A stretch of 59,172 bases of DNA from an uncultured Desulfosporosinus sp. (GCA_927405585.1 CAKMJS010000031.1:1-59172); one strand, 5' to 3'; positions 43,735 through 54,300 are shown, counted from the first letter of the stretch. Translations and numbers: made by a program. The notes: generated from the letters alone by a model not told the origin.

Positions 43735-44087
43735 TACACTAGTCTTGTGATTGATTTATCCAATCGTGAGACTCCCACTTCTGCAAGTGGGAGTAGTACC
43801 CCGTACTCCGTTTCGTTAGGGGTAGACTCCCCACAGGAGTCTCGATGTTCAACTTTAGTTGGACGAGTTCATTGTGTAGGATAGCGTCTCTTTCGTGGGA
43901 CGCTGTCTTTGTTATTTTCATAGTTTAGACATGACTCTCCTTAGGAATACGAGAAGCTACGTGTTAATTCTATTCTTTAGAATGATAAGATGTGGTGCAT
44001 ACTAGGAAAGCATTCTACTCATTCGTTCGCCATTATAAACTTAGAATTTGATAGGTGCGTTAAACCAACGCGAATAGGAGTGATTTT
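43735..44087. other. 353-base non-coding region with five hairpins
   Basis: Between 43771 and 43904 five consecutive hairpins can form. They are ACTCCCACTT/AAGTGGGAGT (43771-43794, 10 bp, CTGC loop), TACCCC/GGGGTA (43797-43824), GACTCC/GGAGTC (43825-43841), GTTCAACT/AGTTGGAC (43847-43864) and AGCGTC/GACGCT (43883-43904). A T-rich tail (CTTTGTTATTTTC) follows the last. The rest up to the cardiolipin synthase start is plain AT-rich sequence. It could be a small RNA, or the right end of a decayed IS200/IS605 element; no transposase or TnpB remnant was found. Confidence 0.5.
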
Positions 44088-45512
44088 ATGATATGGTTAT
44101 TTCTAATATTGATAAGCTTTTTTCAGGTAATTCTGATTGGGGGAGTGATACTCTTAGAAAACAGAGCAGCCTCAAAAACAATCGCTTGGATCTGTATTCT
44201 TGGAATTTTACCGGTCTTGGGGGCAATTATTTTTATTATCTTTGGACAGAAATCTCATCGGCTTATATTTCGAAATAAACATATCCCTGATAATCGATTG
44301 GTCAAAGCTCTGCGACAGCAACCTGATTACAATCACGGCGATCAATTACCTCAACACTCTGATTCGCACCATAAACTGGTCAATCTTCTTTTGAAAAGTG
44401 GTTTTGCACCCTTAACACAACATAATCAGGTTGAGATCTTATTAAATGGAGACGAAAAATTCCAAGCCTTATTCAACGCATTAGAAGGAGCTTCTGATCA
44501 CATACACTTTAGCTATTTCATCTTTAATGATGATGAAATAGGGGCAGACGTTTTGAAAATCTTAACCCGTAAAGTTGAGGAAGGGGTTGAAGTTCGAGTC
44601 CTTTTGGACGGAATGGGAAGTATATCGATTTCAGGTAGTTTTGTACGGAGCATGCGTCAAGCCGGGATTCAAGTCGAATGGTTTTTCCCAATTCGTTTTC
44701 CGTTTATAACATCAAGACTTAATCTGCGTTACCATCGTAAAATTGTCGTGGTTGATGGTCGTATTGGCTTTATGGGCGGGCTAAATATTGGGGATGAGTA
44801 TTTGTCACGCGACTCTAAACTTGGATTTTGGCGAGACACTCATTTGAAAATTGAAGGGGAAGCAGTCCAAACGCTCCAATCAATTTTCCTAAACGACTGG
44901 TATTTTGTGACTCGTCAAGAGGTTACCGATGCTCGCTACTTTCCACGCGCTACCACAACTCAAATGCTGCCCATTCAAATTGTTGGTGGGGGACCTGATT
45001 CAAATTGGACGTCAATTTGGCAGGGATTTTTCAATGCGATTACCATGGCTAAACGCAGTGTTGCCATTGAAACACCATACTTCATTCCAGATGAAAGCCT
45101 GATTATGGCCCTCAAAACTGCAGCACTTAGTGGTATAGACGTAAGGCTAGTTGTACAAGGAGTACCCGAACATAAACTGACTTATTTGGCGATGCATTCC
45201 TATTTTGAAGAATTACTTCTAGCGGGTGTTAAAATATTTCGTTACATGAAAGGGACCTTTCACGCTAAGATCTTCTTTATTGACAATGAGCTTGCTTCAG
45301 TAGGGTCTGCAAATATGGATCAAAGAGGTTATCTCCTAGATTTCGATATCTGTGCTTTTGTTTATGACCAGTCCTTAGTAGAAAGGCTTAAACATGATTT
45401 TGACCAGGACATAAACGATAGTATTAGAATCGACCTTCAAACCTTTCAAGCTCGCCCGACTTCACAAAGATATAAAGAATCAATTGCTCGCTTGTTTTCA
45501 CCAGTTTTATGA
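44088..45512 (+). CDS. cls: Cardiolipin synthase
   Basis: A membrane enzyme of 474 residues that condenses two phosphatidylglycerols into cardiolipin. Two N-terminal helices (about residues 2-20 and 32-52) precede two phospholipase D motifs: YHRKIVVVDGRIGFMGG, with HxK near residues 216-218, and HAKIFFIDNELASVGSANMD, with HxK near 391-393. The ribosome site is TAGGAGTG. It stands alone between non-coding regions. Confidence 0.95.
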   Translation: MIWLFLILISFFQVILIGGVILLENRAASKTIAWICILGILPVLGAIIFIIFGQKSHRLIFRNKHIPDNRLVKALRQQPDYNHGDQLPQHSDSHHKLVNLLLKSGFAPLTQHNQVEILLNGDEKFQALFNALEGASDHIHFSYFIFNDDEIGADVLKILTRKVEEGVEVRVLLDGMGSISISGSFVRSMRQAGIQVEWFFPIRFPFITSRLNLRYHRKIVVVDGRIGFMGGLNIGDEYLSRDSKLGFWRDTHLKIEGEAVQTLQSIFLNDWYFVTRQEVTDARYFPRATTTQMLPIQIVGGGPDSNWTSIWQGFFNAITMAKRSVAIETPYFIPDESLIMALKTAALSGIDVRLVVQGVPEHKLTYLAMHSYFEELLLAGVKIFRYMKGTFHAKIFFIDNELASVGSANMDQRGYLLDFDICAFVYDQSLVERLKHDFDQDINDSIRIDLQTFQARPTSQRYKESIARLFSPVL

Positions 45513-45700
45513 GTTAGAGCAATTAGCATAATTAATTTTAATCTAGCCACATCAGAAAAGGCATCCAGTATACGTCTATAGAATAGTAAGGATAAACCAC
45601 ATACTACTTTTCATATAAAGTATGCGAGTTTAACTAGCTACTCCTATTACTCTATTAGAGTAGCATATCAAAAGCGTGACGGAAGGAGGCTGACGAGAAG

Positions 45701-46210
45701 GTGGAAGCCGATTCGTCCTTTGATGAGGTCTATGAACTAATTTTCCCTTTAATCTACCGATATGTATCCATTCGTGTGCCTAAGCTAGATGTGGAGGATG
45801 TATCCGCCGAAATTATCGTGAAAGTATGGCGGGGTTTGCCTGATATAGAGAAGAAGAACGCTCTAAAGGCATGGGCATTAAAGATCGCTTCCCATCAAAT
45901 TGCCGATTATTACCGGTCTCATAAACGCACTCCCACGATTACTCTAGACGAGATACTTAAGCCTTTACCACAAGAATCCGATCAAAGTGAGACATGGGCA
46001 ACACTTTTAAGTGTTGGGGAAGCCTTGGCAAAGCTTTCCCCGCAACAGGTAAATGTCATTCAACTTCGCTTGATCGAGGGCTTTTCTGCCGGTGAAGTGG
46101 CAGAGATTCTCGGAACAACTCATCAAGCGGTCGACAGCCTTTTATACCGAGCGAAGAAAGGGTTTCGTAAAATTTACCAAGGGAACCCGGACAAAGGAGG
46201 AAGAGGCTGA
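45701..46210 (+). CDS. ECF-like RNA polymerase sigma factor
   Basis: A 169-residue sigma-70 family factor with region 2 (about residues 8-75, VYELIFPLIYRYVSIRV, DVSAEIIVKVWRGL) and region 4 (about residues 105-160, LSPQQVNVIQLRLIEGFSAGEVAEILGTT). The start is GTG with GGAAGGAGG upstream at a rather long distance. Its stop overlaps the start of the next gene, a membrane protein likely to be its partner. A hairpin GCTACTC/GAGTAGC at 45637-45664 lies in the leader and may be part of its control. Confidence 0.9.
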   Translation: MEADSSFDEVYELIFPLIYRYVSIRVPKLDVEDVSAEIIVKVWRGLPDIEKKNALKAWALKIASHQIADYYRSHKRTPTITLDEILKPLPQESDQSETWATLLSVGEALAKLSPQQVNVIQLRLIEGFSAGEVAEILGTTHQAVDSLLYRAKKGFRKIYQGNPDKGGRG

Positions 46211-47463
46211 TGAATAGGTTTTTTATCAACAGAACGGATCTCACATCCCTCTGGGAAGAAGATGGTGATTTGAAGCGCATGAAAGCGTTCTTCTATACAA
46301 TCCAATCAGATTCGAATATGAATGAGCAAATAAAACAGAGGGTCAAGCAGAAAGCCTTAGAAAAAATGTCCAAAGAAGAACAGGTAACTTTGCCACCGAT
46401 AGATAAGGAAGGGTTAGTTCAACGGTTACGAAAAAAATTACGTACGTTCTTTGGGTATAGGCAATGGAAATTTGGCATTTCGGTCGTAGGCATCGCAATG
46501 TTGGTGATCATCGGGCAAGGGGTTATGAACGGTTCATTTAATCTACTCCCGCGTATGGGGAGTCAAGCAAAATCAACCGAATCCGTAGCTATGGATCAGT
46601 CCTACGGTGTAGCTGACAACGACGGTGTCCAGAATAGAGCTGGTACAGTGGCACCCCAAGCGCCATCACCGGAATCGAATAAATCGATGTATTCCCTTTC
46701 CGAAACCATGGGAGGGGATAGACAAATCCTTCCTGTTCCTCCCGACCAAGCGGTCGTTCCGCCGGCGGATGAAGGCGTTCCTCGGAAAATCACCCACGAT
46801 ATGTCCTTAACCCTTGAAGTAGTAACTATTGACGATGTAGTTACCCAAATTAGCAAGGAAGTTCAAAGAATAGGGGGGTATGTCACCTCATCCCAACAAA
46901 ACGGATCGGATAATTATTCATCGGCTCAAATGACGGTCAAGATACCGGCAGAAAAGCTTGACGGGTTACGTGACTCGCTCTCAACGTGGGGCAAAGTGCT
47001 CAATCAACACATGACTGCCAATGACATTACAAATCAATATTACGATTCCCAGGTTCGCCTGCAAACTCTAGAAGTCCAAGAGAAACGTTACCTCGAAATC
47101 TTAAACGAGGCAAAAACTGTGGAAGACGTTATTAAGGTGGAAAATGCACTTGGAAACATTCGTCAGCAAATTGAACAATTAAAGGGTCAGCTTAAACTCT
47201 GGAACAATATTGTGGAATACTCCACATTGAGCCTACAAATTGTTACTCTCAAAAGTCCAAATCTAAATGTTAAGAATCCTTGGCAACCAATTTCTTGGGA
47301 TACTACCTGGAAAGCAACCCAAGATGCCGTATTAAAAACCCTCAGCAGTTCCTGGAATGCCATTAACTATCTTGTAGTCGGGTTGGGCTATGCCTTCCCT
47401 TATCTAATTATTGGTATTCTGGGATGGGTCGCCTACCGTTTTTGGAAAAAGCGAAATATATGA
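46210..47463 (+). CDS. DUF4349 membrane protein, possible anti-sigma partner
   Basis: A 417-residue protein. The N-terminal cytoplasmic part (about residues 1-90) is charged and helical, followed by a membrane segment (about residues 92-110, FGISVVGIAMLVIIGQG), a low-complexity Gln/Pro/Ser linker, then the DUF4349 domain (about residues 190-360) with a coiled-coil centre (VKVENALGNIRQQIEQLKGQ). A second helix near residues 390-410 precedes a basic tail. The overlap with the sigma gene is one base. The layout of cytoplasmic head, helix and external sensor fits an anti-sigma factor, but no zinc-binding (ZAS) motif is seen. The anti-sigma role is inferred from context. Confidence 0.8.
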   Translation: MNRFFINRTDLTSLWEEDGDLKRMKAFFYTIQSDSNMNEQIKQRVKQKALEKMSKEEQVTLPPIDKEGLVQRLRKKLRTFFGYRQWKFGISVVGIAMLVIIGQGVMNGSFNLLPRMGSQAKSTESVAMDQSYGVADNDGVQNRAGTVAPQAPSPESNKSMYSLSETMGGDRQILPVPPDQAVVPPADEGVPRKITHDMSLTLEVVTIDDVVTQISKEVQRIGGYVTSSQQNGSDNYSSAQMTVKIPAEKLDGLRDSLSTWGKVLNQHMTANDITNQYYDSQVRLQTLEVQEKRYLEILNEAKTVEDVIKVENALGNIRQQIEQLKGQLKLWNNIVEYSTLSLQIVTLKSPNLNVKNPWQPISWDTTWKATQDAVLKTLSSSWNAINYLVVGLGYAFPYLIIGILGWVAYRFWKKRNI

Positions 47464-47528
47464 TAGAAAAACTTTACGACTACTGAAAATATCTATATAC
47501 TAAGATTAGTGTTAATTGAACTAACATC

Positions 47529-47567
47529 AAAACCTCCCATCACCCTATAAGGTGGGGGAGGTTTTTT
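47529..47567 (+). terminator. Terminator after the sigma/DUF4349 operon
   Basis: AAAACCTCCCATCACC pairs with GGTGGGGGAGGTTTTTT around a short loop. A and T runs flank it. Confidence 0.88.
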
Positions 47568-47595
47568 CAGCATATTCATGGGGGGAGGACATACA

Positions 47596-48444
47596 TTGAA
47601 AATTTCAGAGCGGGCCAGGTCTGTCCTAGGTATATTCGCGATAGCTATTGGTTCCATAGTAGCTGCTTTCGGCATACAAGGTTTTATTGTCCCCTCAGGT
47701 TTAGGCGGAGGTGGAGTTGGCGGGATTGCTTTGCTGTTATTCTATACATTGAAGCTTCCTATGGGACTGATGACCTTCTTATTGAACATCCCCTTATTTG
47801 TTCTAGGCTGGCGGGAAATTAATAAGAAATTTGTCTTTAAAACCATATGGGGATTAGCTATTTTCTCAATATTTTTAGATCTCTTTAAAGGGGTTCAAAC
47901 GATTGCCTTTGATGACATTTTTCTTGGAGCACTTTATGGAGGGGTGATTTCGGGAATTTCTGGAAGCCTAATATTTCACTTCGGTGGTAGCCTAGGCGGC
48001 ACAGACATCGTCTCTAAAGTCATTCAGAGGAGATATGGAATTCCGATGGGAACCTCTTCCCTTGCCATTAACGCAGTTATCATCATGATATCCTGGGCAA
48101 TACTCGGCTCAAAAGCTGCACTTTATACATTGGTGATGCTGTTTGTCTATGGTCGTGTGCTCGATCTAATCCAGAGCGGAGTTCCAGCAAAGTCTATTAC
48201 GATCATTTCAGATAGATCTGAAGCCTTAGTCGACAAAATTATGGCTGATTTGGGCCGGGGAGCTACTTTTTTGCATGGACGAGGAGCGTATTCCTGCGAG
48301 CCAAAAGACGTGATTATCTGTGTTGTCAGTCTACCTGAAATTGGCCGACTCAAACAAGCAGTGCGCGAGGTGGACCCTCAAGCCTTCATGATTGTCCAAA
48401 ATGCTGGAGAAGTTTTCGGCGCTGGCTTTGTTGCAAACGATTAA
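47596..48444 (+). CDS. YitT-family membrane protein (DUF161/DUF2179)
   Basis: A 282-residue protein with about five helices (the YitT membrane domain, with GFIVPSGLGGGGVGGIALL and GGSLGGTDIVSKVIQ) and a C-terminal cytoplasmic DUF2179 domain (about residues 215-280, GRGATFLHGRGAYS). The function is unproven. An ATG at 47578 is in frame, but the run GGGGGGAGG at 47580-47588 is the ribosome site for the TTG at 47596. It ends close to the convergent polysaccharide deacetylase gene. Confidence 0.9.
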   Translation: MKISERARSVLGIFAIAIGSIVAAFGIQGFIVPSGLGGGGVGGIALLLFYTLKLPMGLMTFLLNIPLFVLGWREINKKFVFKTIWGLAIFSIFLDLFKGVQTIAFDDIFLGALYGGVISGISGSLIFHFGGSLGGTDIVSKVIQRRYGIPMGTSSLAINAVIIMISWAILGSKAALYTLVMLFVYGRVLDLIQSGVPAKSITIISDRSEALVDKIMADLGRGATFLHGRGAYSCEPKDVIICVVSLPEIGRLKQAVREVDPQAFMIVQNAGEVFGAGFVAND

Positions 48445-48524
48445 CATAATTCTAAAAAATTCTTCACTGTCATCGTCATCTTTACTTGCACGAGGTCACT
48501 TCATATGTCTCATCCGGGACTTTT

Positions 48525-49250
48525 CTACTTAATTTCAGAATCCAACATTTTCAGCTCACTTAGTGTGGCTAATCGATAACCGTGATCTCGGAGAGCGTCA
48601 ATAATCGGTCCCAATGCTTTCACGGTTTGAATACGCTGATATCCTCCATCATGCATAAGAATAATGGCGCCTGGAAAAGCATTTTTTATAACATTATCGA
48701 CGATTTGTTTTACGCCTGGGTTACGCCAGTCCTTGCTATCCACACTCCACAACGCTACGATATGACCATTGTTTTTAACAGTTTCCAGCTGAATTTTGGA
48801 CACAAAACCTCCTGGAGGGCGATAGAAATAAGTATGGGCACCCGTTGTAGCAAAGACCTCTTGATCTGTCTTTATAATCTCTTCAACCAAACGACGTTGC
48901 TGATAATCATGGTTGAAACTATGGTTTCCAATTTCATGACCTTCAATCACAAGACGTTTTAACAAGTCAGGATTATCGTGCGCTGCCTTCCCTAAAACGA
49001 AGAAGGTTGCCCGAACATTCTTTTCTTTGAGAATATTCAAAACTGCTGGCGTGTCGATTGGGTCCGGTCCATCGTCAAAGGTCAACGCTATGACTTTTTC
49101 TTGGGTATTCGCCATATAGTAAGTTCCTGGCGCCCGAACAAGCGATGGGGTCGTCAGAGAACTTAGGGTTATAGTGAGACTTCCTCCGACTGTAAGAAGA
49201 AACATAAGAACAAGAAATAGCCTGCGGCGAGAGATCACAACAATACGCAC
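48525..49250 (-). CDS. Polysaccharide deacetylase (NodB domain)
   Basis: A 241-residue protein with an N-terminal signal anchor (about residues 10-30) and a NodB domain that removes acetyl groups from peptidoglycan or another polysaccharide outside the membrane. The motifs are ALTFDDGPDPIDTP, GNHSFNH (metal His), RPPGGF and LMHDGG. The order and spacing match PdaA/PgdA-like enzymes of Bacilli and Clostridia. The GTG start on the minus strand has GGGGGTGAA upstream. Confidence 0.92.
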   Translation of the reverse strand: MRIVVISRRRLFLVLMFLLTVGGSLTITLSSLTTPSLVRAPGTYYMANTQEKVIALTFDDGPDPIDTPAVLNILKEKNVRATFFVLGKAAHDNPDLLKRLVIEGHEIGNHSFNHDYQQRRLVEEIIKTDQEVFATTGAHTYFYRPPGGFVSKIQLETVKNNGHIVALWSVDSKDWRNPGVKQIVDNVIKNAFPGAIILMHDGGYQRIQTVKALGPIIDALRDHGYRLATLSELKMLDSEIK

Positions 49251-49364
49251 ACAAGTTCACCCCCAAACTTCTATATATCTATTGATGGAGGCTGAATTCC
49301 ATGCCTATCAATCATTATTTAGTACTTACTAGGCGTTTAATCTTTGAACCAATAAGGATAGGAA

Positions 49365-50318
49365 GTGACTATCATAGGAATTCGAATCGGAGTTGATGGC
49401 GGAGGCAGTAAGACAGAGATAGTCTCGTTAGATCCTACTGGGCGAGTTCTTCGTTTACTGCGCAAGCCAGCGAGCAATTATCATGTGGTCGGCAGGGAAG
49501 AAGCTGTCCTACATATTATTGAGGGGATTCGAGAAGCCTGGCAGCAGTTGGAGACAGTAGAGGGGATCGGAATCACTCTTGCAGGGATTGACACACCGGA
49601 AGACTGGTCAATAATGGCCAATGGCTTAAAGCAAGGGTTAAACGCGCTTGTACAGGATACAGGGACCACATTGCATGGGGTTACTGTGGTTTTGGAAAAC
49701 GATGTATACGGGGCTTTAATGTCAGTGCAAGGGGTTTTTTCCGGGAACGTTTTAGTGGCAGGAACAGGAGCTATCGCCTTAGGGGTTAACCCTGAGGGTG
49801 AAGCAATCCGAGTAGGCGGCTGGGGACATATCATAGGCGATCAAGGCGCTGGCTATAGTATTGGTCGCAAGGCCCTAGCAGCAATGGTCGCATCCTTCGA
49901 TGGGTACGGCCCTAAAAGTCTATTAGAAACAAAAATTGCAGCCCATTTGGGATTGAAGGAGGTTCGTGGTATCCTCGACTGGCTCTACCTGAAGAAACGC
50001 CTAAACATAGAATTTGCCGCTTTAGTTCCAGTGGTTGTTGAAACCGCTCAGATGGGCGACAATATTTCTAAACAGATACTTGATGAGTCCGGGCGAGCTT
50101 TAGGTTACTTGACTATGGCTCTCCTACGAAAGACCCAAGGCTTAGAAATCGGGTTGGTTGGCGGCATGAAGCATAGTTGGGAGTGGCTGGAGCCATCGTT
50201 TATGAACACTATTCAAGAAGAATACCCTGATCTGCGAATACTTAAGCCAAAATATCCCCCATCTGTTGGATCAGCTCACTTGAGCAAGGTCCTTCAAGTA
50301 CGGCACATCGAATTATAA
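49365..50318 (+). CDS. BadF/BadG-type ATPase, N-acetylglucosamine kinase-like
   Basis: A 317-residue member of the acetate and sugar kinase fold. It has GVDGGGSKTEIVSLD at the N-terminus (phosphate-1 motif), LAGIDTPEDW, and VAGTGAIALG (phosphate-2). The group includes N-acetylglucosamine kinase and the activators of benzoyl-CoA reductase. No Fe-S Cys pair is seen, so a sugar-type kinase is more likely than a BadF activator. It starts with GTG and lies 11 bases before an amidohydrolase gene. Confidence 0.85.
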   Translation: MTIIGIRIGVDGGGSKTEIVSLDPTGRVLRLLRKPASNYHVVGREEAVLHIIEGIREAWQQLETVEGIGITLAGIDTPEDWSIMANGLKQGLNALVQDTGTTLHGVTVVLENDVYGALMSVQGVFSGNVLVAGTGAIALGVNPEGEAIRVGGWGHIIGDQGAGYSIGRKALAAMVASFDGYGPKSLLETKIAAHLGLKEVRGILDWLYLKKRLNIEFAALVPVVVETAQMGDNISKQILDESGRALGYLTMALLRKTQGLEIGLVGGMKHSWEWLEPSFMNTIQEEYPDLRILKPKYPPSVGSAHLSKVLQVRHIEL

Positions 50319-50329
50319 GGAGCTTTACT

Positions 50330-51235
50330 ATGAAACCGGATAAGATCTTAGACTTCCATGCGCACTTTCCAGCGAAAACTAAAATAGCGCGACGAGAGCT
50401 CCACCCATTGGTAAAAGCCTATACTAGAGAACTAAAAAAACAATGGCGGGCAGTATTCGACTTTCCAGAACCCGAGAGAAAGCAAAGTGGTATCCAAGTT
50501 CAAGGCGAACGTTGGGCGGCGGAAGTGCACAATAATCATTTGGAGAAGGTCGTTTTCATGACGGGAGGAGGGAACAAGGTTCTTTCTGCTGTTGTACGTC
50601 AGCATCCGCAGGAATTCCTAGGTTTTGCTCATCATGACCTTTGTGCCCCAAATGCCTTGGAGGAAATGCACCACGCGTTGGAGGAGCTAGGGTTGAGTGG
50701 GTATAAATGGTTTGGTCCCATGACCACAAAACCGTTTGAGTCACCAGATTTAAAGCCCTTTTGGCGCTTGTTAGCAGACCGAAAGATACCTGTTTTAATT
50801 CATTTTGGTGTGTTAGGTGGTCCTGGAGGAATTATTCGACATCCTCGTATTAGTCCAATTACTTTGGCTGAGGTGGCACAAGAATATACCGATATTCCAT
50901 TTATCATCCCTCACTTTGGGGCTGGGTATTTTCAAGACCTTCTTCACCTAGCATGGTCGAGCCCTAATGTCTATATAGATACCTCTGGATCGAACGATTG
51001 GATTCGCTGGATGCCCCATCCGCTCTCTTTAAAAGATCTCTTTGCCAGAGCCTTGGATACTGTCGGCCCAAAACGGATTATTTTTGGCACAGATTCGAGT
51101 TGGTTCCCTCGTGGTTGGGCGAAGAAGTACTTCGATCTCCAAACCCAAGTGTGTACTGAACTGGGAGTATCTCAAGAGGAAATGGATGCCATCTTTTATC
51201 ATAATGCAGCGACCCTATTAGGTCTTGAAAAGTGA
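50330..51235 (+). CDS. Amidohydrolase-2 family metal-dependent hydrolase
   Basis: A 301-residue TIM-barrel hydrolase. Metal-binding features are ILDFHAHFP near the N-terminus (HxH), VLIHFGVLGG, FIIPHFGAGYF and IIFGTDSSWFPRGW near the end (catalytic Asp). Relatives decarboxylate or hydrolyse small aromatic or lactone substrates. AAGGAG precedes the ATG. It is probably co-transcribed with the BadF-like kinase, which suggests a shared sugar or amide substrate. Confidence 0.85.
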   Translation: MKPDKILDFHAHFPAKTKIARRELHPLVKAYTRELKKQWRAVFDFPEPERKQSGIQVQGERWAAEVHNNHLEKVVFMTGGGNKVLSAVVRQHPQEFLGFAHHDLCAPNALEEMHHALEELGLSGYKWFGPMTTKPFESPDLKPFWRLLADRKIPVLIHFGVLGGPGGIIRHPRISPITLAEVAQEYTDIPFIIPHFGAGYFQDLLHLAWSSPNVYIDTSGSNDWIRWMPHPLSLKDLFARALDTVGPKRIIFGTDSSWFPRGWAKKYFDLQTQVCTELGVSQEEMDAIFYHNAATLLGLEK

Positions 51236-51320
51236 ATGAGGTGTGATCTCATTCAACTAACGTTGTGGTATTTTTACGACTGGTTGGTAATATGAACTTT
51301 CCTAGAGAGGAGCGATTTGT

Positions 51321-54300
51321 TTGGGTTTGCGTTTCGTGTTTGGTCGCGCTGGAACAGGGAAGAGCACTCTGTGTTTAGAAGAAATTCGCCAAGAACTTCG
51401 GCTGAAGCCTTGGGGTGCACCATTGATCCTGCTCGTCCCAGAGCAGGCGACTTATCAGATGGAAGTAGCCTTGGCCAACACACCTGACTTAGGCGGAAGT
51501 TTACGGGCACAAGTCTTAAGTTTTCGTCGGCTTGGCTGGCGAGTGTTTTCCGAAACTGGGGGAGGGCAAAAAGTTCTGATCGGTGCGATTGGCAAACAGA
51601 TGCTCCTACGCCGAATTCTCCTAAAGCATCGTCTACATTTAAATGCATTCGCACGATCCGCTACCCGGCCCGGTATGGCTGACCTCCTCGCTCAAGCTAT
51701 CGGAGAATTTAAAACTTACCGTATTGTCCCAGACGACTTGCGAAAAGTTAAAAATACCACAGGGCTATTATTGGATAAACTTCAAGACTTAGCCCTTATT
51801 TATGAAGAATTTCAGGCTGCTTTAGGACAAGGAATCCTTGACCCTGATGATGAGCTGTCAATTTTGGCAGAAAAAATCCCTTTTGCACCCCTTATCCGAG
51901 GTGCTCATGTCTGGGTTGATGGGTTTACCGGATTTACCCCTCAGGAATTAGAGGTCTTAAAAATGATCTTCTCCAAGGCCAGTGAAGTTGTCATTACCTC
52001 CTCACTCGATCCTGGTTTACTTGTCGATCAAAGCCAGCCGGACTCGTGGACCTTTAAAGTGGGAGAGGAGTTATTTACAGGGCCTCGGCAGACGTATCAA
52101 GATTTACAACGCATCTCCTCGGAGACTGGTACCCTTCTACACCCTCCAATTTTGCTGGGCAATACGACACGCTTTAAACACCCCTGGCTCTGGCATTTAG
52201 AAAGGTATTTTTCTACCTATCCAACGGTAGCTTACGGAACGGTTCAGTCTTCCGATCCAATATCCAAACTCTGTGAATTACGTGCTAATGCGGAGAGTCC
52301 CCTAGAGGAAGGAATTCGGATTATTTCAACTGTCAATCGGAGAGCTGAAGTGGAAGTGGTTGCGCGGGAACTGCGAAATTTAGCCAGGGATGAAGGGTTC
52401 TCCTGGAATGAAATGGCAGTCATGACTCGCGACCTTACAGGTTATCACGAGCTGATTACGCAGGTCTTTACGTCCTATGAGATTCCTTATTTCTTAGATC
52501 ATAAACGTTCTGTCTTGCATCATCCTTTGATTGAGCTGATTCAATCTATACCAGAAGTGGCAGAGAGCCATTGGGCTTACGAACCACTTTTTCGTTGTTT
52601 AAAAACGGACTTTTTCCCACTGCAACGGGATGCCATCGACTGTCTGGAAAACTACGTACTTGAACACGGAATACAAGGTGAAGGGTGGAACAGGAACATT
52701 GCGTGGAGATATCATCGTCAGTGGTCTCTGGGACAAAATGAAGCACAATTAGCCACTGAGATTAGATTTCAAGCTCAGCTTAATTCCACCAGGGAGACTA
52801 TTTACACCCTCATGGCCCCCTTTGTCCAAAGGGTTCGTCCAACTAGCAAAGCAGACAGTTTAACGGTGCGAGAAGTTACCAAGACGTTGTATACTTTTTT
52901 AGAAAGGCTAGATGCTCCAGCAACCTTAAAGAAGTGGTCTCTAATGGCTCAAGAAAGGGGAGACCTCAGCGAAGCTAAACTGCACGAACAAATCTGGGAA
53001 GCTGTCATGCTAGTCATGGATGAAATGGTCGCAGGACTTGGCGATGAATGTCTGGAGCTTGCAGACTACGCCTTAATTCTCTCTTCAGGGATAGAAGCGA
53101 TTGAACTCGGGTTGATTCCCCCAGGGCTGGATCAAGTCCTAGTTGGATCGTTAGATCGGTCTCGGAATCCGGAAGTGCGGGTACTCTTTCTGCTCGGAGC
53201 AAATGAGGGTGTACTTCCTGCCAGACCTGCCTCTGATGGAGTCCTTGATGAAGAGGAAAGGAAACAATTAGAGCTAGCTGGGGTCGCACTTGCTCCGAAA
53301 GGGAAAGCTCAGACGTATGAAGAACAATTCTTTATCTATACAGCCCTTACCCGAGCAACCGAAAAACTTGTGGTTTCCTATCCATTGACAGACGAAGAAG
53401 GAAAAGGTCTAGTCGTTTCGCCTATTGTCGCACGGCTTAAGAATCTTTTCCCAACTCTCATGGAACGTTTTCAAGGTAATCAGGAGGATATAAACCGCAT
53501 CAGTCATGCAGCTTCAGCGCTTCAAGGCTATGCAGAGCAATTGAGCACATTGCGTCAGGGAGATCCGCTCGAACCCCTTTGGAGGGCTACTGAACAGTGG
53601 TTAACTCAGGATCCCATCCATCAAAATCAAGTGAAGCAGTTACAAGCTAGCCTGTTAACTCAAAATCAGGAAGACCGGATTCAACGCCCACAAGCGCGCC
53701 GTTTATACGGTAAACGGTTGAAAGCCAGTGTTTCCCGCTTAGAACAATTCGCTCGATGTCCTTTTGGACATTATGCTCGGTACGGTCTGAAGCTTCGTGA
53801 AAGGTCAACTTATCAACTCTCGAGTCCAGATATGGGTGAATTCTTCCATACTCTATTGCATGACTTTGCGATTCAATTGCAAAAACGGGGTTTAGATTGG
53901 GGGAAATTGACGAAGGCAGAATCTTGGGCACTAGTCAGTGAATTGTCGGATCAGCTTGCTCCGAGTCTTCAGCATGAAATCCTCCTGAGTAGCGCCCGCT
54001 ACCGCTATTTAACTCATAAACTTAAACGTACTGTTCATCACGCTGTTCGAGTCCTTGGAGAGCATGCTCGCCAAGGGATATTTATTCCGATCCAGCTAGA
54101 AGTGAGGTTTGGGCCAACAGAAACCCTCCCCGGGGTTGACATCCAATTAACAGAGGGTGATTCTCTACTTTTATGCGGGCAAATCGACCGCGTCGATGCA
54201 GCATTCTTAGACGGAAAAGTGTATTTACGTATCCTTGATTATAAATCTCGAGAATTATCCTTAGCACTGGATTCTATTTATCATGGGCTAAATCTTCAAT

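Noticed and set aside
43739-43921. Minus-strand 60-codon frame over the hairpin region
   Set aside because: The frame is created by the repeated stems, has no ribosome site, and its protein shows no recognisable features.
43735-44087. Calling an IS200/IS605 element here
   Set aside because: Only hairpins are visible. No TnpA or TnpB sequence, target site or second end was found, so the mobile element is kept as a hypothesis.
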